Positions 4,708 to 12,100 of a DNA stretch of 53,757 nucleotides are shown here, one piece after another. Positions within the stretch are counted from its first letter, which is position 1. The number at the start of each line of letters is the position of its first letter. Position numbers and translations under genes: made by a program. The DNA lies in the IMG/VR virus record IMGVR_UViG_3300005738_000002, positions 1 through 53,757 of that record, one strand, 5' to 3'. The DNA comes from a virus. The notes below the pieces were generated by a model. That model was not told the DNA's origin, made no database searches, and was given only the letters and a program-made list of their open reading frames with translations.

Positions 4708-4929
4708 ATGAACGGATGGGCAAACCACGCAACATGGAACGTCGCTCTTTGGATCGGCAACGATGAGACCATCTACCGCCACGCCAAAGCAAACCAGAAC
4801 CTCGGCTACCGCAAGTGGGCAAAGCGTTGGATTGATGAGTACGGCGAGTACATCACAGGCGACGGCATCTCCTGGTTATCCGATGACGTAGACACAGACG
4901 AGATGGATGCGATGCTGGCAGAACTCTAA
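4708..4929 (+). CDS. NGWxNxxTWNVxLWxxND-family small protein, 73 aa
   Basis: The N-terminus MNGWANHATWNVALWIGND is characteristic of a small family seen in many phages and bacteria (DUF7249-like, from memory). These proteins share an N-terminal Trp-rich strand segment followed by a helical part. Here that part is YRHAKANQNLGYRKWAKRWI and the Asp-rich tail is DDVDTDEMDAML. The function is unknown. The length fits the family and the start is secure because the conserved block begins at residue 2. The neighbours are similar single early genes. Confidence 0.75.
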   Translation: MNGWANHATWNVALWIGNDETIYRHAKANQNLGYRKWAKRWIDEYGEYITGDGISWLSDDVDTDEMDAMLAEL

Positions 4930-4966
4930 GGGGTCGCCCCCTCCCTACCCTACACCATTTCTTTAC

Positions 4967-5167
4967 ATGAACATCAGGAAGTATCGCAAACTAGTTGATT
5001 CAATCATGTTTGCTGAAGGACTCATCTGCATCGACGAATCGAAGCATTTGAAATACAAACACCCTGACCTAGGTATCATTCAAACATGCTCAAAGACACC
5101 GAGTGATAACTATGCCATCGCACAGATTAAGCGACAATTGCGAAGATCACTCACAGCACTAAATTAA
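4967..5167 (+). CDS. Small basic protein with HicA-like C-terminal pattern, 66 aa
   Basis: ATG 4967 gives MNIRKYRKLVDSIMFAEG. An earlier in-frame start at 4907 would overlap the previous gene. The C-terminal half reads HLKYKHPDLGIIQTC followed by TPSDNYAIAQIKRQLRR. A strand with His, then TPSD and an Arg-rich helix recall small HicA-like (dsRBD-fold) proteins. Their usual partner HicB is not encoded next to it, so this may be a stand-alone RNA-binding relative rather than a toxin. That is a motif-level inference. A strong terminator follows. Confidence 0.5.
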   Translation: MNIRKYRKLVDSIMFAEGLICIDESKHLKYKHPDLGIIQTCSKTPSDNYAIAQIKRQLRRSLTALN

Positions 5168-5172
5168 ACACA

Positions 5173-5196
5173 GGGGCAGTAATATGCCCCTTTTTT
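5173..5196 (+). terminator. Strong rho-independent terminator
   Basis: GGGGCA (5173-5178) pairs with TGCCCC (5185-5190) over a six-base loop and is followed by TTTTTT. It closes the left-hand early region. Confidence 0.9.
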
Positions 5197-5246
5197 GTTA
5201 TGGGACTCCTAGCCGTAGTCTAACCTACAAAGTGTTACCCAAGCGA

Positions 5247-5254
5247 GATAAATA
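5247..5254 (+). promoter_or_regulatory. Putative late promoter (GATAAATA)
   Basis: GATAAATAC lies in the 235-base gap between 5167 and 5402. It is flanked by ACCCAAG (5238-5244) and CTTCTGGGT (5255-5263), which form an imperfect hairpin with the promoter in the loop. The rest of the gap holds an A-rich tract (5268-5279) and no convincing gene. Confidence 0.4.
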
Positions 5255-5300
5255 CTTCTGGGTCCCTAAAATAAAAAAATCTGCCGGGTAAAAAATGCGA

Positions 5301-5330
5301 CCGACACCTTTCGAGGAAATTAGTTATATT
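5301..5330 (+). promoter_or_regulatory. Possible sigma70-type promoter
   Basis: CCGACA (5301-5306) and TATATT (5325-5330) are separated by 18 bases. It lies just before an alternative ATG at 5336 and 70 bases before the preferred ATG at 5402. Confidence 0.35.
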
Positions 5331-5401
5331 ATGATATGCCTAGGGGAGGTAATACGAATTCTGGGATTAAATGTATACGAAAAAATCCGCCCAATAAAAA
5401 G

Positions 5402-5659
5402 ATGACTGAGAACCACAAGATAAAGTTCAAGACAAAGGATGGCACTATCAAGGAGCAAAAGTTTGATGATTTCAATGAATTTGCCGATGTCATCCAAGAT
5501 GCTGCATTAGACTATTATAAGAGTGCTACTGGAGCACCTGAAATGGAGATAAGCAGTGCATTTGGAGCATACGGCATACAACATAAGGAAAGTTATAAAA
5601 ATGGAGAAAGACATAGAAGTGAGGTTGAATTCCTTGGAGAAGAGGTTGAAGGAATGTGA
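5402..5659 (+). CDS. Hypothetical protein, 85 aa
   Basis: I prefer ATG 5402 (MTENHKIKFKTKDGTIKEQ). The frame is also open from ATG 5336, which adds 22 residues (starting MPRGGNTNSG) with AGG, CGA and ATA codons unlike the rest. If the TATATT box at 5325 is used, 5336 would be a leaderless start, so the choice is open. The protein has a strand pair (HKIKFKTKDGTIKEQKF), a helix (DDFNEFADVIQDAALDYYKSA) and an acidic tail. I do not recognise a family. Its end overlaps the next gene by 59 bases. Confidence 0.55.
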   Translation: MTENHKIKFKTKDGTIKEQKFDDFNEFADVIQDAALDYYKSATGAPEMEISSAFGAYGIQHKESYKNGERHRSEVEFLGEEVEGM

Positions 5660-5801
5660 GGAACCTGGGACGTTAATGTATTGCCGACCGGGGTCGGATA
5701 ATCATGAGACGTTAGTAAATTTCTTAAATGATGTGTATATTGAGATGCAGCAAATAAAGCAACAAATCAATGCCATTACTAGTAACACCAGCAACAATTG
5801 A
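5601..5801 (+). CDS. Small coiled-coil protein, 66 aa
   Basis: ATG 5601 (MEKDIEVRLNSLEKRLKE) is supported by AAGGAAAG at 5585-5592. The first 18 residues show a heptad pattern of a coiled coil, and the end (YIEMQQIKQQINAITSN) is a second helix. Between them lies a short Gly/Pro linker with Cys (MYCRPGSDNHET). It overlaps the preceding gene by 59 bases and the next by 32 bases, so the three genes are tightly packed. The function is unknown; a small structural or chaperone role is only a guess. Confidence 0.55.
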   Translation: MEKDIEVRLNSLEKRLKECEEPGTLMYCRPGSDNHETLVNFLNDVYIEMQQIKQQINAITSNTSNN

Positions 5802-6141
5802 CACAGCATCAACAAATGCGACATGTTTATTTGCTGCAGCACCAATTGGCGGTACACCGATTACTGCAGGGTTGTTTATGAATAAGCAGATTGTGAAGTA
5901 CTATGCAGCAGGGACGCCGGTAGCACCTGTACCTGGGGTTCCGATTGTACCTAGCGTACCATGTGTAGATCCTACAGGTGGCACGAGGATATTAAAACCA
6001 TTAAAGAACAAGTCAGTATTTTTCAATAAGTTATTACCGGTAGTAAGTGGGGACGAAGCATTTATTTTAGGTACGGCAAGACCATTGGTGGGACCATATG
6101 GACCAAGCAGTGTATTGATTGCATCTCAACCACAATCATGA
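5770..6141 (+). CDS. PAAR-like protein, putative tail-spike tip, 123 aa
   Basis: The protein starts MPLLVTPATIDTASTNATC and is rich in Gly, Pro and Val, with short repeated strands: FNKLLPVVSGDEAFILGTA, then RPLVGPYGPSSVLIAS. This resembles the 'V-F-NG-P-A-V-GD' rhythm of PAAR proteins, which form the sharp cone capping the spike of contractile tails (T4 gp5.4, encoded just upstream of gene 6). The position shortly before gp25 and gp6 fits. The canonical PAAR motif is not complete, so the call rests on pattern and synteny. There is no signal peptide. It overlaps the upstream gene by 32 bases. Confidence 0.45.
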   Translation: MPLLVTPATIDTASTNATCLFAAAPIGGTPITAGLFMNKQIVKYYAAGTPVAPVPGVPIVPSVPCVDPTGGTRILKPLKNKSVFFNKLLPVVSGDEAFILGTARPLVGPYGPSSVLIASQPQS

Positions 6142-6147
6142 TATAAT
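6119..6147 (+). promoter_or_regulatory. Possible sigma70-type promoter
   Basis: TTGCAT (6119-6124) and a perfect TATAAT (6142-6147) have a 17-base spacer. The -10 box overlaps the region just after the PAAR-like gene, and ATG 6170 follows 23 bases later after AGGAAGG. Confidence 0.45.
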
Positions 6148-6169
6148 AGGAAGGTATACGGAGAACAAC

Positions 6170-6304
6170 ATGGCAATGTCCAAGAACGGCAGTTATATTC
6201 AGGGTAATCCAAAGATTACGCGACAAGGGAAGAGTAAGAATACAAAACTATCTGCAACCAGCAGAAATGTAGCAAAGAAGAGATATCGTGGACAAGGTAA
6301 GTAA
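6170..6304 (+). CDS. Small basic cyanophage-type protein, 44 aa
   Basis: ATG 6170 (MAMSKNGSYIQGNPKITR) is preceded by AGGAAGG (6148-6154) and GGAG (6160-6163). The C-terminus is strongly basic (KKRYRGQGK), and the whole reads as a disordered nucleic-acid-binding or packaging peptide. I recall very similar short proteins (KNGSYIQGNPK ... KLSATSRN ... KKRYRGQGK) in other cyanophages, so it is likely real and conserved although its function is unknown. The last 17 bases overlap the next gene. Confidence 0.65.
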   Translation: MAMSKNGSYIQGNPKITRQGKSKNTKLSATSRNVAKKRYRGQGK

Positions 6305-6719
6305 AGAGATTTACGAATGGATCGAGCATGTTATAACACCTAGGGATGAACTAGGAGCAATGTGTATATGTCCATTTGCAAAACAAGCAAAGGTTAGTAT
6401 CAGTCATACAACGTTAAGCGATATCACCCCGAAGGAAGGGGTAGATGTCGCTATTTTTGTTGTCAATGATGATATTAGTTTTGATGCATTAATAGATGCA
6501 AGGAATGAGTTAAATAGGAAGTATAAGGAATATATTTTCCTTGAGGATCATATGAATGATCCAAGTTATATAAATGGTGTGCAAAGTAATTTTGGCAAAG
6601 CAAATTTGATATTATGTCAAAAGCGTGATGAATTATTACGAGCACGTAATACTTTAGGTAAAACAGAGTATTATGAGTACTGGTCAAAAGAAATGTATAG
6701 GAGTATAGTTCATGGGTAA
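6288..6719 (+). CDS. Conserved cyanophage hypothetical protein, 143 aa
   Basis: The start is GTG 6288 (MDKVSKEIYEWIEHVITPRDE), within the end of the previous gene and downstream of AAGAAGAG. The motif MCICPFAKQAKVSI holds two Cys near residue 27. A hydrophobic strand follows (VDVAIFVVND), then an acidic turn and a helical C-terminus. The Cys-Pro-Phe-Ala-Lys block resembles that in a family I remember only as a marine phage hypothetical. Two Cys alone are not enough for a metal cluster. No role is assigned. The stop overlaps the start of the next small gene. Confidence 0.6.
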   Translation: MDKVSKEIYEWIEHVITPRDELGAMCICPFAKQAKVSISHTTLSDITPKEGVDVAIFVVNDDISFDALIDARNELNRKYKEYIFLEDHMNDPSYINGVQSNFGKANLILCQKRDELLRARNTLGKTEYYEYWSKEMYRSIVHG

Positions 6720-6858
6720 TAGTCCGACAGATATTAGTGATGAGTTTAAAAAATCGGGAATGACTCTGATTTCACAACCAGCGAGTGACCGCTGGTTAAA
6801 CCGCTCAAAACCCAAAGATAACAAAGAAAAAGAGGGAAAGATCAATTCCAAAGATTGA
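6712..6858 (+). CDS. Small hydrophilic protein, 48 aa
   Basis: ATG 6712 is preceded by AGGAG at 6699-6703 and overlaps the preceding stop by eight bases. It encodes MGNSPTDISDEFKKSGMTL, then SQPASDRWLNRSKPK, and a Lys/Glu-rich tail ending NSKD. It is likely disordered and unrecognised, but the good ribosome-binding site and tight packing argue that it is translated. The late promoter for gp25 begins two bases after its stop. Confidence 0.6.
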   Translation: MGNSPTDISDEFKKSGMTLISQPASDRWLNRSKPKDNKEKEGKINSKD

Positions 6859-6859
6859 C

Positions 6860-6867
6860 TATAAATA
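6860..6867 (+). promoter_or_regulatory. T4-type late promoter TATAAATA
   Basis: This is an exact TATAAATA, the late-promoter core of T4 recognised by the phage gp55 sigma factor. It lies 25 bases before the gp25 start and opens the baseplate operon. Confidence 0.8.
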
Positions 6868-6891
6868 CTAAGAGGTAAACTCTACTTCAGT

Positions 6892-7287
6892 GTGACAGAT
6901 TCCTTTCAAACTTTTAAGGATTTGAGCATTACGTTCAAACCGCATCCTGTAACAGGTGATTTAATCGTCAAGAAGGATGATGCTGCAGTTAAGCAAGCAG
7001 TTATTAACTTATTGCTTACAAATAAGGGTGAGAGACCATTTCAACCAGATTTGGGATCAGATCTTCGTAACTTACTATTTGAACCTGTTGATGCAGCAAG
7101 TGCTGGACAAATTGCAAGAAACATTGCAGACACCCTTAATAGATATGAACCAAGAATCAAGATTCTAAATTTGGACGTAAGTTCAAATTATGAAGATAAT
7201 GGGTTTGATGTCTTAATAAATTTTGAAATCATTGGTAGAGAAGATTTTCCTGTAGTAATAGAATTCTTCTTAGAGAGAACTCGATAA
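6892..7287 (+). CDS. gp25: gp25-like baseplate wedge subunit
   Basis: The start is GTG 6892 (MTDSFQTFKDLSITFKPHP), downstream of AGAGG and the late promoter. The diagnostic block is VINLLLTNKGERPFQPDLG, then SDLRNLLFEP and RYEPRIKILNLDV, matching T4 gp25 (ITTRKGSRPFDPEFGCDL ... NYEPRI). The length of 131 residues equals that of the family. gp25 is a small baseplate wedge protein of contractile tails, stabilising the gp6-gp7 core and helping to start sheath assembly. The gp6 gene follows directly with no gap. Confidence 0.93.
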   Translation: MTDSFQTFKDLSITFKPHPVTGDLIVKKDDAAVKQAVINLLLTNKGERPFQPDLGSDLRNLLFEPVDAASAGQIARNIADTLNRYEPRIKILNLDVSSNYEDNGFDVLINFEIIGREDFPVVIEFFLERTR

Positions 7288-9096
7288 ATGCCATACGTTC
7301 AGATATCAAATTTAGATTTTGCAGACATCAAGACTGCTCTCAAGGAATACTTGAGATCGCAGGCAGAATTTACTGACTTTGATTTTGAGGGATCTACCTG
7401 GAGTAACCTCTTAGATGTATTAGCATATAATACGTATTACACAGCATTTAACACCAATATGGTGGTAAATGAGACATTTTTAGAAAGTGCTACATTAAGA
7501 GATAATGTTGTAGCATTAGCAAAGCAATTAGGTTATAGACCAAAATCAACCACTGCTCCTAAAGCAGTATTAAACTTTAGAGCAATATTTCCAAATACTG
7601 CACCTAATGAGATTATTCTCAAGCGTGGTACAGGATTTACCGCAACATATGATACAACTACGTATAATTATGTTGCTGTTGAGGATATAAAAGCGCAAGT
7701 TGTAAGTGGAACCGCAACTTTTACCGAAACTCCGATTTATGAGGGTAATTTTGTTACGGACACGTATATTGTTAACGCAACTTCTTCTACTAAGTACGTA
7801 ATTAAGAATCCATCTGCGGATATTACTACTGTGAGAGTGCGCGTATTTGCTTCTCAGCAAGCAACTACGGGAAAAGTATTTGCAAGAGCAGACAGCATTT
7901 TAGACATTACAGGATCAAGTGATGTATACTACATCGAAGAAATTGAAGACGAGCAGTATCAAGTCTATTTTGGTGATGGTGTTTTAGGTGCAGCATTAGA
8001 AGCAGGCAATCAAGTTGAGATCACATATTTGTCTACTACTGGTCCTGAATCGAATGGTGCAAGAACATTCACCTTTAATGGCGTCCTAGAGGACCCTCAA
8101 GGATCTTCTAACTATAATTTTAGTATAGACTACACATCTTCGTTAGATCTCGTTGAGGTGGCAAATGGAGGCGCTGAGATTGAGTCATTGAAAAAGATCA
8201 AATTCAATGCTCCAAAATTATTTGGCACTCAGAATCGTGCTGTTACAGCTTCTGACTATGGAGCAATCGTAAGAGAACTATATCCAGCAGTTGCAGACAT
8301 TATTACTTTTGGTGGAGAAGAAGATAGTCCTCCAGAGTATGGAAGAGTAAAGATTGCAATTAAACCAACAAATGGTTCTAGAATTAGTTCCAGAACAAAG
8401 CAAGAGATTATCACTAATCTAAAACCATATATGGTAGCATCCATCACTCCGGTGATTGTTGATCCATCAGTTCTTTATGTTGAGTTAACTTCAAAAGTAA
8501 ATTATAGTAAATCAGTTACAAATCAGACTAATGATGAAATTAAGTCTAAAGTTATTTCTGGTTTAGAAAAGTACATTGCTGATTCAGATACAGAAAAATT
8601 TAATGGTAAGTTTAGATATTCAAAATTTGTTGGCGTTATCGATGATGCTGATCGTAGTATTACTAGTAACAACACTACAATCAAAATAAGAAAAGACTTC
8701 TATCCACAAATCAATAGTAGTTTTTATTATGAATTGTGTTATCAGAATACGTTTAACAATACATGTGATGAGGATGTCATTGTACAATCCACTGGATTCA
8801 AAGTAAGTGAATATCCTTTATACACAGTCTATTTGGAAGATCGTTTTGGTAAAATGGTCCTATATAGAGAGGACTCTATAACTGGTGAAAAAATTGTTCT
8901 TAACGATTCCGTTGGAACAGTTGATTATACTAAAGGTGAAATAAAATTATACGATTTAACGATTATTCAAGGTAGTTTCTTTGATAATCGAATTGAAGTT
9001 AGATCTATTCCATTGAATAATGATATTAACGCAGTTAGAGAAGTATTTCTTGATGTAGATGTTCCCAAAAGTTTGTTCACGATAAACGCAGAGTAA
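7288..9096 (+). CDS. gp6: gp6-like baseplate wedge protein
   Basis: The 602-residue protein begins MPYVQISNLDFADIKTALKE and carries the gp6/baseplate J pattern. Early on there is SNLLDVLAYNTYYTAFNTN, then NETFLESATLRDNVVALAKQLGYRP, split here as NETFLESATLRDNV and VALAKQLGYRP. A beta-rich middle follows, with VEITYLSTTGPESNGA and AVTASDYGAIVRELYPAVAD. T4 gp6 (660 residues) forms the ring joining the wedges and undergoes the main opening on infection. The start follows gp25 in TAAATG without a gap, implying coupling. The length is close to the family's. Confidence 0.93.
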   Translation: MPYVQISNLDFADIKTALKEYLRSQAEFTDFDFEGSTWSNLLDVLAYNTYYTAFNTNMVVNETFLESATLRDNVVALAKQLGYRPKSTTAPKAVLNFRAIFPNTAPNEIILKRGTGFTATYDTTTYNYVAVEDIKAQVVSGTATFTETPIYEGNFVTDTYIVNATSSTKYVIKNPSADITTVRVRVFASQQATTGKVFARADSILDITGSSDVYYIEEIEDEQYQVYFGDGVLGAALEAGNQVEITYLSTTGPESNGARTFTFNGVLEDPQGSSNYNFSIDYTSSLDLVEVANGGAEIESLKKIKFNAPKLFGTQNRAVTASDYGAIVRELYPAVADIITFGGEEDSPPEYGRVKIAIKPTNGSRISSRTKQEIITNLKPYMVASITPVIVDPSVLYVELTSKVNYSKSVTNQTNDEIKSKVISGLEKYIADSDTEKFNGKFRYSKFVGVIDDADRSITSNNTTIKIRKDFYPQINSSFYYELCYQNTFNNTCDEDVIVQSTGFKVSEYPLYTVYLEDRFGKMVLYREDSITGEKIVLNDSVGTVDYTKGEIKLYDLTIIQGSFFDNRIEVRSIPLNNDINAVREVFLDVDVPKSLFTINAE

Positions 9097-9102
9097 CCTT
9101 AA

Positions 9103-12100
9103 ATGGTAGAGACTAGAAGAATATCTACTCTTATCGAAACTCAACTACCTGAGTTTATTTCTACCGACTACGAAAATTTTTCAAAAGTCGTTGAGAAATA
9201 CTACGAGCAGTTAGAGTTAACGGGGCAACCCCTTGATGTTATCCAAAACATCGGGAAGTATCGCGATATAGATTTTTATGAAAAGAATCTATTAAAAGAA
9301 TCTACAACATTATCTTCTAATATTTCTGCTTCGGATTCTACAATCTTAGTAGCAGATGCAACATCATTTCCAGAATCTAATGGATATATTTCTATTGGAG
9401 ATGAAATCTTATTTTATAAGGAAAGGACTGACACATCGTTTTTAGAAGTTTCCAGAGGAGTTAGTGGAAACCAAAGTTTAGGCGATTTATACACTTCTAG
9501 CAATTTTGTTACTACATTATCTGCCGAGCATTTAAGCGGAGATAATGTTCAGAATATTAGTAACTTATTTTTATATGCATTTGTAAAAAACTTTGAATCT
9601 GACTATCTTGCATCTTTTCCTGAGAAGTATTTAAAGGGATCCGTTGATAAGCGTACCCTTATTAAGAATATTACTGATTTCTATCAGGCAAAAGGTACTG
9701 ATCGTTCAATCAAGTTTATTTTTAATACTTTAGTTTCTAATGACAAACCAGAAGTATTAAAACCAAAAGATAATACTCTTAAGGCATCTTTTTCTGATTG
9801 GGTCACTTCATATTCATTAAAAGTTAAAATTCTTTCTGGAAATCCAGAAAATTTGATTGGAGAACAACTTACTCAAGCATTAGATCCTTTAGACTCTTCT
9901 ATTGGGTTTGCTTCTGGTATTATAGACAATATTTTTGCAATTGGTGATGGGCTCTATGAAGTAGTCATTGATACCTCTACATTAAACAATGAATTTGATA
10001 TTGCCGCCAAAACTACACTCACTGAAAATCTTAATCTAGGAACAACGATTGGTGATAGAGTTAATGTCTTCTCTACAGAAGGATTTAACACTAGAGGAAG
10101 ATTTTTAATTGGTAGTGAAGTATTTGAGTACAATCAAAAGAATGTTGATCAATTTGTAATTAGTCGTAGAGAAGGTAATTCTTCATATGCATCAGGAACC
10201 GAGGTTTATAGTGTTTCCACAGTTACATCTAAGAATGCAGAGATATTAGTATTAGGTGTTTTATATAACTTAGATACAGCAATTGAAGCACCATATTCAG
10301 AAGAAGGGGATACCATTCAAATTTCTGATCCTGGTTTTATAACTAGAGATCCAATTATTAATGATATTGCAACAAATCAAACTAGATGGATTTTAAGCAC
10401 ATCAAAGGCATCTTCTCTTAATTCTACAATAACAGGACAAATAAATGATTTAAACGCTGATGTTTCGGCAGTTTATGAAGATGGAAACTATTATTACATC
10501 TGTTCTTCTGGATATCCTGGCAGGAGTATTTTAACTGCTACTACTGATCAAACTTTAAGTGATCAGAAGTTAATGAGGTTGATTAGAAAGAACCCTTTAA
10601 CAATTACCGAGACATATGCCACTTCTCAACGTGATGTTGGTATTTTTGTAGATGGTAGTGTTGCTTTTAGTCAAAAAGATTTTAGGCAAGTCAAATTTGG
10701 TCCCATCGACACTTTCAACGTTGTTAATAAAGGCGGTGCCTATAAAGGAGCTCCATACGTATTAATTAACAACAAACCTGGATTTGCACGAGCATTAATG
10801 TCTGGAGAGACTATAGACTCTATTGAGTCTTTGTCTGATACATCATACACTAGTGTTCCTGAGGTTACCATCACCTCTGGTAGAGGAGCAACTGGTACTG
10901 CAAAAGTTACTTTCGGTAAAATTACAAGTATTAAAGTTGATAATGAAGGTGAATACTATTCAACACCACCTTTAGTTGTAATTACTGATAGATTAGGTAA
11001 GGGAAGATTTGCTGAGTATAATGCTATTATTAAAGATGGAAAAATTGTAGAATTTGAATCTGTAGATCAAGGTAAATTCTATAGCAAAGGAAATGTTATC
11101 GTTCAGATCATTCCTGTTGGTTCTAGAGGTGAAGTAACTTGTGATATTGTTACTTGGACTAGAAATAGGTATGATGTTCTTAATACTGAGCTTGATGCAT
11201 CTAATGGTTATGTTTTTCAAAACTATAATCCAACTAGAGGATATGGTTATGGAATTATTGCCAACCCAGTAGAACTTAGATCACAATTAAATGACGATGG
11301 AACTAATCACTCACCTATTTTAGGTTTTGCTTATGATGGCAATCCAATTTATGGTCCATATGGTTATAGAAACCCATTAGATTCTACTAGTGCTATTAGT
11401 AGACTGAATTCTTCATATCAATTAAAATCATCTAGAGTTGGTGGTCCAATTTTAGCAGATTATCCTTTAGGATCTTTTATCGAAGATTATGAGTGGATTC
11501 CAGGAACTGAAACTGGTAAACTAAATTTAGATGAAAACAATGGAAGATATTGTGCAACTCCTGAATATCCAAGAGGAACGTATGCATATTTCATTACTAT
11601 AGATGCTAATGGTATTCCTGCTTATCCCTATATCTTAGGTCAAAATTTCTATTCATTACCAGTAGATTCTAATTATAATGCTGATCTTACTCAAGATGAT
11701 CTTCCTGCTAAAGCAAAAAGATTAAGAACATCATCAATAGAGAGCAATGGTTCTGAATCTATTCTTAAAGTTAATAAAACTATTTCGGGTAGTGTCAATA
11801 ATTTAAATATCGAAGATTCTCCAGCAACGTTTAAAGTTGGTAATAGATTTATTATTGAAGATCTTGATACTGAAGGATCTGGTGCATCTGCTGTTATTGC
11901 TTCTGTTGAAGGAAAAACTATTACATCCATTGATTCTAAGTCTTTAGATCCAACTAATCAATACTCTGTTGCTCTGGTTAAATTAATTTCACCGACTTTC
12001 CTTTTTGAGAATGATGTAATTACTCAAACAGGTTCAAATTTCACTGGTCGTGTTATTGGTGATGTATTTAACAGAAATGAGTTTGTAATTGAGCGAGTAA

